This document shows, piece by piece, positions 43,968 to 51,559 of a stretch of 64,000 bases of DNA (positions are counted from its first letter, which is position 1; the number at the start of each line of letters is the position of its first letter). The notes under the pieces were generated by a model, which had not been told where the DNA came from, ran no database searches, and worked only from the letters and a program-made list of their open reading frames with translations. The position numbers and the translations under genes were made by a program. The DNA is from Leifsonia williamsii (lineage in GTDB: Bacteria > Actinomycetota > Actinomycetes > Actinomycetales > Microbacteriaceae): contig NZ_JAROCF010000001.1 of NCBI RefSeq assembly GCF_030433685.1, forward strand, positions 1,240,001 to 1,304,000, given 5' to 3'.

Positions 43968-44794
43968 CCACCATCGCCACCACCACCTCCGCCGCCCGCC
44001 CGGTGCGCCGGGGCGGGCCGACGTTCCTCAGCCACACCCTCCTGCTCACCGGTAGGCAGGTGCGAGCCGCACTGCGGATGCCCGCCTTCCTGGTCATGAA
44101 CATCGTGCAGCCGGTCATCTGGCTGCTGCTGTTCGGCCAGCTCTTCAAGTCGGTGATCGAGATCCCCGGCTTCGGCGTGGGGCAGAGCTATCTGGAGTAC
44201 CTGACACCGGGCGTCGTCATGATGCTGGCCCTGTTCGGCAGCGCGTGGTCGGGGACCGTCTACATCCAGGACATGGACCGCGGAGTGATGGACCGCTTCC
44301 TCACCTCGCCCGCCAACCGGGGCGCGATGATCGTGTCGACGCTGGTCTACCAGTCCCTGCTGGCCGTGCTGCAGTCGCTGGTGGTGCTCGGGATCGCGTT
44401 CTGGGCCGGCGCCCGGTTCGAGGGCGGCGTCGCGGGCATCCTGCTGCTCCTGCTCGGGGTGGTGCTGCTGACGGCGGTGTTCTCGTCGCTGTCGAACGCG
44501 GTCGCGCTGCTCGCGCGGGACCAGACGGCGCTGATCGGCATCTCGCAGCTGATCACCCTCCCGCTGATGTTCCTCAGCTCGGCGATCATGAACACATCGC
44601 TCTCACCCGAGTGGGTGCGGAACGTCGCCGCCTACAACCCGTTCGAGTGGGCGGTCATCGTGGGACGGGAGGCGCTGAGCGCGACCCCCGACACCGGGGC
44701 CCTCTGGGGCCACGTCGCGCTGCTGGCCGCGCTGGCCGCCGTGATGGCGACCCTCGCGACGCTCGCCTTCCGCGCCTACCAGCGCCAGGCCTGA
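43964..44794 (+). CDS. ABC-2 transporter permease, DrrB-like
   Basis: 276-residue membrane protein with six hydrophobic segments and the DrrB-type elements MNIVQPVIWLLLFGQLF, YLEYLTPGVVMMLALFGSAWSG and RFLTSPANRGAMIVSTL. Partner of the DrrA-like ATPase, forming an exporter of hydrophobic drugs or lipids. The gene starts inside the ATPase stop codon. The 68-bp repeat copy begins 23 nt after its stop. Confidence 0.9.
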   Translation: MTTIATTTSAARPVRRGGPTFLSHTLLLTGRQVRAALRMPAFLVMNIVQPVIWLLLFGQLFKSVIEIPGFGVGQSYLEYLTPGVVMMLALFGSAWSGTVYIQDMDRGVMDRFLTSPANRGAMIVSTLVYQSLLAVLQSLVVLGIAFWAGARFEGGVAGILLLLLGVVLLTAVFSSLSNAVALLARDQTALIGISQLITLPLMFLSSAIMNTSLSPEWVRNVAAYNPFEWAVIVGREALSATPDTGALWGHVALLAALAAVMATLATLAFRAYQRQA

Positions 44795-44816
44795 CCTGCC
44801 CCCGCGCCCGCTGGCA

Positions 44817-44884
44817 AACCGCCGAGTACGCGGATTTTCCGCGTACTCGGCGGTTTCCGGTCGAATTCGCGCGTACTCGCGGGT
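44817..44884 (+). repeat. 68-bp palindromic repeat, copy A
   Basis: First of three equal-length copies. It contains one forward and two reverse occurrences of a GAGTACGC-centred 16- to 17-mer; the first two form a near-perfect 16-bp hairpin with a 3-nt loop. It lies between the convergent DrrB-like and orphan-regulator genes and has 55 of 68 positions in common with copy B. Confidence 0.85.
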
Positions 44885-44907
44885 CCGGGGAGGGCCCGGC
44901 CGGCGGG

Positions 44908-45639
44908 TCAGAAGAGGTCGGGGGAGGGGGCGCCCGAGTGGCGGATGGACACGTCGGCGTGGCGGTCGAAGCGGTAGCCGACGCCGCGCACCGTGCGCAC
45001 GATGTCCTCGTAGCGGCCGAGCTTGGCGCGCAGGCGGCGCACGTGCACGTCGATGGTGCGCTCGTTCGGGATGTCGTCATCGTCGGCGTTGCTCCACAGC
45101 GACGAGATCAGCTCCGAGCGCTCGATCGTGCGGCCCTCGCGCAGCACGAGGTACTGCAGCAGCTCGAACTCCTTGTAGGTGAGCGCGACGGTCTGGTTGT
45201 CGAGCACGAGGCGCTTGCGCGAGATGTCGACGACGACGCCGGAGGCGGCGCGGTCCTCGTCCTCGTCGATCGTCGCGGCCTGGCGGTGCTTGGCGATCGC
45301 GGACGGGTCCTGCAGCGCGAGGCGGACGACGTCGACGTCGCGGCCGCCGGCGCCGGCCGGGGCGAGGGCGACGGCGGCGTAGGTCTCGGCGGTGGGCGCG
45401 AGCTCCGCGGTCAGGCGCTTGAGCGCCTCCACGATGCGGCCGAGATCCGTGCCGGCGGCAGCGGCCTTCGCCTCGTCGATGCCGACGTAGAGGACGAAGC
45501 CGCGGGCCTCGGTGCCCTCGGGGACGGCGCGGATGCGGGCGGCCGGCGCGGGCGCCTCGACCGGGGCGGGCGCGGCGGCGACGGGGGCCGGGCGGACGGC
45601 GGCGGCGGTGGGGAAGGTGTCGATGGTGGCGAGAGACAT
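44908..45639 (-). CDS. Orphan OmpR-type winged-helix DNA-binding protein without receiver domain
   Basis: 243-residue protein. The C-terminal 100 residues are a typical OmpR/PhoB DNA-binding domain (LTYKEFELLQYLVLREGRTIERSELISSLW, ERTIDVHVRRLRAKLG, VRTVRGVGYRF). The N-terminus has a Pro/Ala-rich linker (1-45) and an unfamiliar 75-residue domain (FVLYVGIDEAKAAAAGTDLG...), lacking the Asp pocket of a receiver, so it is not controlled by phosphorylation. No kinase gene is near. It follows, 225 nt downstream, a promoter and a Met/Cys-rich leader peptide. Target genes unknown. Confidence 0.82.
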   Translation of the reverse strand: MSLATIDTFPTAAAVRPAPVAAAPAPVEAPAPAARIRAVPEGTEARGFVLYVGIDEAKAAAAGTDLGRIVEALKRLTAELAPTAETYAAVALAPAGAGGRDVDVVRLALQDPSAIAKHRQAATIDEDEDRAASGVVVDISRKRLVLDNQTVALTYKEFELLQYLVLREGRTIERSELISSLWSNADDDDIPNERTIDVHVRRLRAKLGRYEDIVRTVRGVGYRFDRHADVSIRHSGAPSPDLF

Positions 45640-45863
45640 GGGAGGAGGGTCCTTCGGATGATGATGTTCCGCGGATCCCGCTGATGCCGGTGGGGCGGTG
45701 CCCCGGGTACGAGTGAACGGCGGATGATACGGTGATCCGGTGGGGAGCCGTGTCAGATACGGCGTGTGTGCGCGGGAGGCGGGGTGGCGCTCCCGGGGAG
45801 CTCGCGCCTCGTCAGGACCGGATGCGGTCGGAGGGCGCTGCGCTCGGCGAAGGGGTCGTCAGA
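45640..45863 (-). other. Long untranslated leader between the S-rich peptide and the orphan regulator
   Basis: 224 nt with no other ORF of interest. On the minus strand it can form GC-rich hairpins (for example a CTCCC/GGGAG palindrome near 45790-45800 and GGGGC-ACC-GCCCC near 45690-45705). Only a distant AAGGA precedes the regulator start, so translation may be controlled by folding. Confidence 0.45.
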
Positions 45864-45968
45864 TCAGCGGCACATTCGGCAACACATGACTGCGTCGCGG
45901 CCGGCCATCATCATGCCGGCATTCCCAAGGGCCTCGAAGGAGGTCAGGGTACGCGCGTTGTCAGTCAT
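45864..45968 (-). CDS. 34-residue Met/Cys-rich leader peptide
   Basis: Short ORF from ATG 45968 to TGA 45864-45866. Of its last 16 residues, eight are Met or Cys (MMM near 19-21, then VMCCRMCR at the end), while the first half (TDNARTLTSFEALGNAG) looks like an ordinary soluble peptide. A TTGACA/TTTACT promoter ends 7 nt before the ATG, so it would be the first thing on its mRNA, read without a leader. Poly-Cys upstream ORFs in mycobacteria control downstream genes by cysteine-responsive attenuation; here the downstream gene is the orphan OmpR-type regulator. Function inferred only. Confidence 0.6.
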   Translation of the reverse strand: MTDNARTLTSFEALGNAGMMMAGRDAVMCCRMCR

Positions 45969-45975
45969 GTGCGGT

Positions 45976-46005
45976 AGTAAACCCGTGCATGACTCGCCGT
46001 GTCAA
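45976..46005 (-). promoter_or_regulatory. Promoter of the S-rich leader peptide
   Basis: On the minus strand TTGACA (46000-46005), an 18-nt spacer, TTTACT (45976-45981), then 7 nt to ATG 45968. The perfect -35 box makes this the best-matching promoter in this gap between upp and the regulator. Confidence 0.72.
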
Positions 46006-46051
46006 ATCATGACGGAATGTTTCACGCGCTCTGCGAACGCTCAGACCGGCG

Positions 46052-46684
46052 TCAGACCGTGCCGTAGAGGCGGTCGCCCGCGTCGCCGAGGCCAGGAACG
46101 ATGTAGCCGTTCTCGTTCAGCCGCTCGTCGAGCGCGCCGAGAACGATGGTGACGTCGCGACCCTCTGTCGCCTTCTCGAGCGCCTCCAGGCCCTCCGGTG
46201 CGGCGAGCAGGCAGATGGCGGTCACGTCGACCGCGTTGCGCTGGAACAGGAACTCGATCGCGGCGCCGAGCGAGCCTCCGGTCGCCAGCATCGGGTCGAG
46301 CACGAAGCACTGCCGGTCGGAGAGGTCCATCGGGAGGCGCTCGGCGTACGTCGTCGGCTCCAGCGTCTCCTCGTTGCGGACCATGCCGAGGAAGCCCACC
46401 TCGGCGGTCGGCATCAGCCGGACCATGCCCTCCAGCATCCCGAGCCCGGCTCGGAGGATGGGGACGACGAGCGGTCGCGGCTGGCTGAGCGCGAGCCCGG
46501 TCGTGGTCGTGACGGGCGTCTGGATCTCGACGGGCTCGACCCGCACACCGCGGGTGGCCTCGTACGCGAGGAGGGTGACGAGCTCCTCCGTCAGCTGCCG
46601 GAAAACCGGCGACGGGGTCGACTTGTCACGGAGCACCGACAGCTTCTGGGTGATGAGGGGGTGGTCCGCAACGTGCACTCGCAT
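46052..46684 (-). CDS. upp: Uracil phosphoribosyltransferase
   Basis: 210-residue enzyme that makes UMP from uracil and PRPP in pyrimidine salvage. The PRPP-binding loop [17 protein letters not shown] (about 127-143) and the uracil-binding region [20 protein letters not shown] near the C-terminus are intact, and the length is typical of the family. The mRNA is leaderless: TAGCCT ends 7 nt before ATG 46684. Divergent from tadA with a 37-bp gap. Confidence 0.95.
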   Translation of the reverse strand: MRVHVADHPLITQKLSVLRDKSTPSPVFRQLTEELVTLLAYEATRGVRVEPVEIQTPVTTTTGLALSQPRPLVVPILRAGLGMLEGMVRLMPTAEVGFLGMVRNEETLEPTTYAERLPMDLSDRQCFVLDPMLATGGSLGAAIEFLFQRNAVDVTAICLLAAPEGLEALEKATEGRDVTIVLGALDERLNENGYIVPGLGDAGDRLYGTV

Positions 46685-46721
46685 AGGCTCAAGGCTAGCC
46701 GAACATCCGCTTGGAGGAGCC

Positions 46722-47189
46722 GTGAGCCTGCCCGTCCCCGCCGTCTACGAGGAGTGGATGCGCCGAGCGATCGCGGACGCGCGCCTCGCCTTCGACACCG
46801 GAGACGTGCCCGTCGCCGCGCTCGTGCTCGACGAGACCGGAACGGTGATCGGGACGGGCCGCAACGAGCGCGAGCTGCACCATGACCCCACCGCGCATGC
46901 CGAGGTGCTCGCCCTGCGCGAGGCGGCCTCCACCCGCGACGACTGGCACCTCGAGGGCTGCACGCTCGTCGTCACGCTCGAGCCCTGCGTCATGTGCGCG
47001 GGCGCGGTGCTCGCGGCGCGTCTCCCGACGGTCGTGTTCGGCGCGTGGGACGAGAAGGCGGGAGCGGCGGGATCGGTCTACGACGTGCTCCGCGACCGGC
47101 GGCTCAACCACCGGGTGGAGGTCTTCGCCGGCGTGCTCGCGGAGGACTGCGGGGAGCTGCTGCTCGACTTCTTCCGCGCGAAGCGCTGA
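46722..47189 (+). CDS. tadA: tRNA-specific adenosine deaminase
   Basis: 155-residue zinc deaminase that converts A34 to inosine in tRNA-Arg(ACG). The catalytic HAE ([11 protein letters not shown], about 58) and the zinc PCVMC motif ([16 protein letters not shown], about 88) are intact. Start GTG 46722 follows GGAGGAG. Essential gene in most bacteria. Convergent with the amidotransferase gene. Confidence 0.93.
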   Translation: MSLPVPAVYEEWMRRAIADARLAFDTGDVPVAALVLDETGTVIGTGRNERELHHDPTAHAEVLALREAASTRDDWHLEGCTLVVTLEPCVMCAGAVLAARLPTVVFGAWDEKAGAAGSVYDVLRDRRLNHRVEVFAGVLAEDCGELLLDFFRAKR

Positions 47190-47207
47190 GGCGTTGAGGC
47201 CGGGGCG

Positions 47208-47966
47208 TCAGGCGGCCGGCGCGGCCCCTGCCGCCGTGCCCCGCTTCGCGTCGAGCGCCGACAGCCACTCCGAGAACGCCGCGCGCGACGCCTCCTGCAT
47301 CCTCGCCGAGTACTCGACGCGCTCGCTGCGTAGGGCGTCCGGGTCGATCGCGAGCTCGTCCAGCTCGTTGTAGCCGTCCGCGACCCACTCCTCGTGCATC
47401 TCGTCGGTGACCTCGGGATGGAACTGCACCGCGAGCGCGAAGTCGCCGATCGCGAACGCCTCGTTGGAGTAGTCGCTCGACGAGGCCAGCAGCGTCGCGC
47501 GCTCCGGCAGCTCGAACGTGTCGCCGTGCCACTCCACCACCGGCACGCCGTCGAAGTGACGGATGGGGGAGTCGGCGCCCGCCTCGGTCGGCTCGACCCG
47601 GCGGAAGCCGATCGCCTTCGTGTCGCCCTTGTAGACGCGCTCGCCGAGGGCCCCGGCCATGAGCTGCGCGCCGAGGCAGACGCCCAGGGTGGGGAGCTCG
47701 GCATCGATGCGCTCGCGCAGCAGCGCCTTCTCGTCGTTCAGGAAGGGGAACTTCTCGGTCTCGTAGGCGCCCATCTCGCCGCCGAGGACGACGACGAGGT
47801 CGGCCTCGGTCGGGTCGATCGCCGCGACGTCCTCGGTGGAGGCATCGACCACGCGCAGCTCGTAGCCGTGCTCGACGAGCGTCGGCCCGATGTTGCCGAG
47901 GTGGATGGTCGGGTCGTGCTGCAGGATCAGCGCGGTGCGAGCGCCTGTCTGCTCTGTGCCGGTCAC
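47208..47966 (-). CDS. Class I glutamine amidotransferase-like protein
   Basis: 252-residue GATase: nucleophile Cys in GVCLGAQLMAG (about 104), His-Glu in AVQFHPEVTDEM (about 188-190). GMP-synthase-like amidotransferase of the kind encoded alone; no synthetase domain is present. GTG 47966 overlaps the CDF-transporter stop codon (GTGA), so the two are coupled. Substrate unknown; a role in gamma-glutamyl cleavage is possible. Confidence 0.88.
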   Translation of the reverse strand: MTGTEQTGARTALILQHDPTIHLGNIGPTLVEHGYELRVVDASTEDVAAIDPTEADLVVVLGGEMGAYETEKFPFLNDEKALLRERIDAELPTLGVCLGAQLMAGALGERVYKGDTKAIGFRRVEPTEAGADSPIRHFDGVPVVEWHGDTFELPERATLLASSSDYSNEAFAIGDFALAVQFHPEVTDEMHEEWVADGYNELDELAIDPDALRSERVEYSARMQEASRAAFSEWLSALDAKRGTAAGAAPAA

Positions 47967-48925
47967 TCCAGTCCCTTCAGGATGATCGTGTCGGTGGCGG
48001 GGGCCGCCTCGTTCGGGTCGACCCAGACGTCCGGCTCGATGTAGATGACGCGGGCGGCGGGGACCGCCTCCCGGATGCGGCGCTCGATGGTGTCGATCGC
48101 GGCGGCGACGTCGGCCAGCCGCTGGTCGCCCGCGAGCGCCAGCTTGGTCGCGACCATCAGCTCGTCGGGGCCGAGGTAGAGCGTCTTCATGTGGATGATC
48201 CGCTCGGCCTCGTGACCCGCGAGCACCGCCTGCTCGATCGCGGCGACGTCGGCGTCGCTCGCGCCCTCGCCGACGAGGAGGCTCTTGGTCTCGATGCCGA
48301 GGATGATCGCCACGGTGATCAGCAGCGCGCCGATGAGGACCGTGCCGATGCCGTCCCACACGGCGTCGCCCGTCAGCACCGTCAGCCCGACGCCGAGCAG
48401 GGCGAAGGCGAGTCCGGTGAGCGCGGCCACATCCTCCAGCAGCACCACGGGCAGCTCGGGCGCCTTGGCGCGGCGGATGAACTGCGGCCAGGACAGCGCC
48501 TTCTTGTGCGGGCGCGACTCCTTCACCGCGGTGCGCAGCGAGAACGACTCGAGGCAGATCGCGATGACGAGCACCAGGATCGGCAGCCACGCGTTCTCCA
48601 GCGGGTGCGGGTGCGTCAGCTTCTCGACGCCCTCGTAGACGGAGAACACGCCGCCGACCGAGAACAGGATGATGGAGACGACGAACGCGTAGACGTACCG
48701 CTCGCGGCCGTACCCGAACGGGTGCTCCCTGTCCGCCTTCTTCTTGGCCTTGCGGCCGCCGAGCAGGAGGAGCAGCTGGTTGCCGGAGTCGGCGACCGAG
48801 TGCACGCCCTCGGCGAGCATCGAGGACGAGCCGGAGAAGAACCAGGCGATGAACTTGGTGAGAGCGATGCCCAGGTTGGCGGCGAAGGCCGCGACGATCG
48901 CTCTGGTCCCACCTGATGCGCTCAT
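47963..48925 (-). CDS. Cation diffusion facilitator family metal transporter
   Basis: 320-residue CDF exporter with six membrane helices and a cytoplasmic C-terminal domain. Helix 2 has the HSVADSGNQ metal-site motif (canonical HSxxD), the loop HPFGYGRERY is typical of the group. In helix 5 the usual HxxxD reads EDVAALTGLAF, with Glu-Asp in place of His-x-x-x-Asp, which is characteristic of a divergent CDF subgroup; metal unknown. Start M at 48925 (TAGGAT ends 7 nt upstream) is preferred over 48934, which lies inside the -10 box. Divergent from proC. Confidence 0.87.
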   Translation of the reverse strand: MSASGGTRAIVAAFAANLGIALTKFIAWFFSGSSSMLAEGVHSVADSGNQLLLLLGGRKAKKKADREHPFGYGRERYVYAFVVSIILFSVGGVFSVYEGVEKLTHPHPLENAWLPILVLVIAICLESFSLRTAVKESRPHKKALSWPQFIRRAKAPELPVVLLEDVAALTGLAFALLGVGLTVLTGDAVWDGIGTVLIGALLITVAIILGIETKSLLVGEGASDADVAAIEQAVLAGHEAERIIHMKTLYLGPDELMVATKLALAGDQRLADVAAAIDTIERRIREAVPAARVIYIEPDVWVDPNEAAPATDTIILKGLE

Positions 48926-48932
48926 GGCCCCC

Positions 48933-48942
48933 ATCCTAGGAT
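48933..48942. promoter_or_regulatory. Palindromic overlapping -10 boxes of the CDF gene and proC
   Basis: ATCCTAGGAT reads TAGGAT on both strands. The minus TAGGAT (48933-48938) lies 7 nt before the CDF start and the plus TAGGAT (48937-48942) lies 6 nt before the proC start. Both mRNAs would begin at their start codons and the two promoters cannot be occupied together. Confidence 0.72.
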
Positions 48943-48948
48943 GTGCCC

Positions 48949-49797
48949 ATGAGCCAGACGCAGTCCGTGACCCTCCCGACGATCGCCATGCTGGGCGCCG
49001 GATCGATGGGGCGTGCCATCCTCAGCGGCCTCCTCGCCCCCGGCGTGACGGTGGAGGGGGGCATCCGCGTCACGAACAGGTCGGAGGAGCGCGCGGCGAC
49101 GTTCGCCGACACTCCCGGCGTCACCGCGTACGCGACCGAGACGCAGCCGGACGCCAACCGGCAGGCGGTGGAGGGCGCCTCCATCGTCATCGTCGCCGTG
49201 AAGCCTGCCATGGTGCCCGACCTGCTGCGCGAGATCGGCGACTCCCTGCTGCCGGGCGCCGTCGTGGTGAGCGTGGCCGCCGGCGTGACGACCGCGACCT
49301 TCGAGTCGCTGCTGCCCGAGTCGGTCGCCGTCGTGCGCTCGATGCCGAACACGCCGGCCGTGGTCGGCAAGGCGGTGACCGGGATCAGCGCGGGTGCGCG
49401 CTCGGAGCCGTCCGACGTGGAGCTGGTGCGTGCGCTGTTCTCGACCGTGGGGGAGGTCGTGGAGGTGCCGGAGTCGCAGCTGGACGCCCTCGGCACCATC
49501 TCGGGCTCCGGCCCCGCGTACGTGTTCTTCCTGATCGAGGCGCTGACCCAGGCGGCCGTCGAGAAGGGCTTCACCCCGGAGCAGGCGGCGACGCTGGTGA
49601 ACGGCACCTTCCTGGGCGCGGCGGAGCTGCTGGTCGCCTCCGGCGAGGACCCGGCCGAGCTGCGCCGCCGCGTCACGAGCCCCAACGGCACGACGGAGCG
49701 CGCGATCGCCGTGCTCGCCGCCGCCGACCTCCCCGCCCTCTTCACGCGCGCCACCGACGCGGCCCTCGCCCGCTCCCGCGAACTCGCCGCCGGCTAG
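48949..49797 (+). CDS. proC: Pyrroline-5-carboxylate reductase
   Basis: 282-residue NADPH enzyme for the last step of proline synthesis. Rossmann motif MLGAGSMGRAIL near 11-22, VRSMPNTPAVVGKAVTGI near 125 and the signature SGSGPAYVFFLIEALTQAAVEKGF near 184-207. Start ATG 48949, preferred over GTG 48943, since TAGGAT ends 6 nt before it. Shares its -10 region with the divergent CDF transporter gene. The 68-bp repeat copy B begins 15 nt after its stop. Confidence 0.94.
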   Translation: MSQTQSVTLPTIAMLGAGSMGRAILSGLLAPGVTVEGGIRVTNRSEERAATFADTPGVTAYATETQPDANRQAVEGASIVIVAVKPAMVPDLLREIGDSLLPGAVVVSVAAGVTTATFESLLPESVAVVRSMPNTPAVVGKAVTGISAGARSEPSDVELVRALFSTVGEVVEVPESQLDALGTISGSGPAYVFFLIEALTQAAVEKGFTPEQAATLVNGTFLGAAELLVASGEDPAELRRRVTSPNGTTERAIAVLAAADLPALFTRATDAALARSRELAAG

Positions 49798-49811
49798 CGC
49801 TAGCCGCGCCT

Positions 49812-49879
49812 GACCGCCGAGTACGCGGATTCTCCGCGTGCTCGGCGGTTCTGGCGCGATTATGCGCGTACTCGGCGGT
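49812..49879 (+). repeat. 68-bp palindromic repeat, copy B
   Basis: Same length and order as copy A, no gaps. It begins 15 nt after the proC stop and ends on the last base of the DUF559 gene's stop codon, so the repeat forms the gene's immediate 3' border. Confidence 0.87.
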
Positions 49880-50757
49880 TACTTCGTGAGGGATCGGCGG
49901 AGGGCGGTTCGGACGCGGGATGCGACTTCGGGGAGCGGATCAGCTGCCGTCACGAAGATCACGTCCCAACCCCAGGCCACCAGGCGCTCGCGGCGGTGGA
50001 TGTCGTCGCGGTATGCGGACGCTGTGGCGCGATGGTGGTCACCGAGGTACTCGATTGCCACGCGGTAAGCGGGATAGGCGAGATCGATCATCGCTCGTGC
50101 CTCGCCGGCGGACCCTTCGACGCGGTAGTTGAGCTCGGGACTCGGCAGTCCTGCGTCCTCGAGCGCCAGTCGCACCCGTGTCTCCTGCGGCGAGAGCGAC
50201 CCATAGCGAACCCGTTCGGCAGCGAGACGCAGGTTGCGCACGCCTCGGTGACGCCCGTGGCGATGAAGCGCTCCGTCCAGCAGCCTACGGGTGGTGGGAG
50301 GCGGATCCTCGGAGTAAGGCTCATTGCCCGTGATGACATAGTCGCCCGCGATGATCAGCTCTTCGACGGTCAGCAGTGCTCCGAGCTGTACCCATACCTC
50401 CTCAGCCGCGAGGATGCGCAGGCCGTCGCGCTCGACAACGCGTTGCCCGGTCGGGGTCAGCTGGTGTCCGATGACTCCCCGCGCGCGGGGAGTGCGATCG
50501 GGCTCGAAGACGGCGACCTCCACCGATTGCGGCTGCGCTCGGAACGGCAGCGGGAACCCGTGCAGCGCGGCCGCCGATCGGTGCGAGAACACGGCGCCGG
50601 GCGGTAGCGCGAGAGTGGCGGCGCGGCACAGCTCGCGGTGCTCGGTCGGCGCCGTCCGGGTCCGTACTCCGTGGAAGGGTCGATGGAATCGACCGTTGTA
50701 GAGGTCGGCGCGGGTGACGCCCATCGCCGGAGCATCGCGAGATCGGAACCGTTCCAT
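49879..50757 (-). CDS. DUF559 / AbiEi-like nuclease-domain protein
   Basis: 292-residue protein. The N-terminal half (GVTRADLYNGRFHRPFHGVR, then LPPGAVFSHRSAAALHGFPLP) resembles the winged-helix AbiEi antitoxin-like region; the C-terminal half has the PD-(D/E)xK-type core of DUF559 / Vsr-like endonucleases (ETRVRLAL, then MIDLAYPAYRVAIEYLGDHH with Asp and Glu). No partner toxin is adjacent. ATG 50757 has a G-rich tract upstream. It is bracketed by copies of a 68-bp palindromic repeat, inverted relative to each other. Activity and targets unknown. Confidence 0.78.
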   Translation of the reverse strand: MERFRSRDAPAMGVTRADLYNGRFHRPFHGVRTRTAPTEHRELCRAATLALPPGAVFSHRSAAALHGFPLPFRAQPQSVEVAVFEPDRTPRARGVIGHQLTPTGQRVVERDGLRILAAEEVWVQLGALLTVEELIIAGDYVITGNEPYSEDPPPTTRRLLDGALHRHGRHRGVRNLRLAAERVRYGSLSPQETRVRLALEDAGLPSPELNYRVEGSAGEARAMIDLAYPAYRVAIEYLGDHHRATASAYRDDIHRRERLVAWGWDVIFVTAADPLPEVASRVRTALRRSLTK

Positions 50758-50809
50758 CCCCCCACCCAACCGACCTGGCCCGCGTTCCGCAGATTCTCTC
50801 CACAGCCTC

Positions 50810-50877
50810 ACCATCGAGTACGCGCAAAATCGCCCGAAAACGCGCGAGTACGCGGAGAATCTGCGTACTCGGCGGTT
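50810..50877 (-). repeat. 68-bp palindromic repeat, copy C (inverted)
   Basis: Reverse-strand copy that matches copy B at 56 of 68 positions with no gaps by hand alignment. It lies between the DUF559 gene start and the end of trkA. Confidence 0.85.
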
Positions 50878-50887
50878 GCCGGCGGGG

Positions 50888-51559
50888 TCAGGACTCGAGG
50901 GCCGCGAAGGACTCGATGTCGGTGGAGGTGCCGGCGACGATCACGAGGTCGTGGTTGCTGACGACGGTGTCGGCCGTCGCGTAGGTGAACGGCTTGCCGG
51001 GGCTCTTCACGCCGACGACGGTGACGTTGTACTTGCGGCGCACGCCGGAGTCGCCGAGGCGCATGTTGCGGATGGGCTTCGGCGGGTACATCTTCACCAG
51101 GGCGAAGTCGTCGTCGAACTCGATGAAGTCGAGCATGCGGCCCGAGACCAGGTGCGCGACGCGCTCGCCGGCCTCCCGCTCCGGGTAGATCACGTGGTTG
51201 GCGCCGATCCGCTCCAGGATCTTGCCGTGCGACTGCGAGATCGCCTTCGCCCAGATCTGGGGCACGCGGAGGTCGACCAGGTTCGCCGTGATCAGCACGC
51301 TGGCCTCGATGGAGGAGCCGACGGCGACGACGGCGATCGAGAAGTCCTCCGCACCGATCTGACGCAGCGTCTCGATCGAGCGGGCGTCCGCCTGGACCGT
51401 GTGCGTCACGCGGTCGGCCCACTTCTGCACGAGGCCGCCGTCGGTGTCGATCGCGAGCACCTCCCGCCCCAGCCGGTCGAGCTGGCCCGCGGTCGCGGCG
51501 CCGAACCGGCCGAGCCCGATCACGAGGACGGGGGCGTTGTGCTTGATCCGGTCAACCAA
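50888..51559 (-). CDS. trkA: TrkA-family potassium uptake regulatory subunit
   Basis: 223-residue cytoplasmic regulator: RCK/TrkA-N domain with the nucleotide motif VLVIGLGRFGAATAGQLDRLG (about 11-31) and IDTDGG, and a TrkA-C domain near 145-215. Binds nucleotides and gates the membrane subunit. Start codon is TTG 51559, inferred from GAGGAG 9 nt upstream; the gene overlaps the end of trkH by 8 nt. Confidence 0.93.
   Translation of the reverse strand: MVDRIKHNAPVLVIGLGRFGAATAGQLDRLGREVLAIDTDGGLVQKWADRVTHTVQADARSIETLRQIGAEDFSIAVVAVGSSIEASVLITANLVDLRVPQIWAKAISQSHGKILERIGANHVIYPEREAGERVAHLVSGRMLDFIEFDDDFALVKMYPPKPIRNMRLGDSGVRRKYNVTVVGVKSPGKPFTYATADTVVSNHDLVIVAGTSTDIESFAALES

Noticed and set aside
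48943..48948. GTG 48943 as the proC start
   Set aside because: It lies between the -10 box and the predicted transcript start, so it would not be in the mRNA.
49879..50757. Toxin-antitoxin pair built on the AbiEi-like region
   Set aside because: No AbiEii-type nucleotidyltransferase toxin gene is adjacent; the protein carries its own nuclease-like domain.
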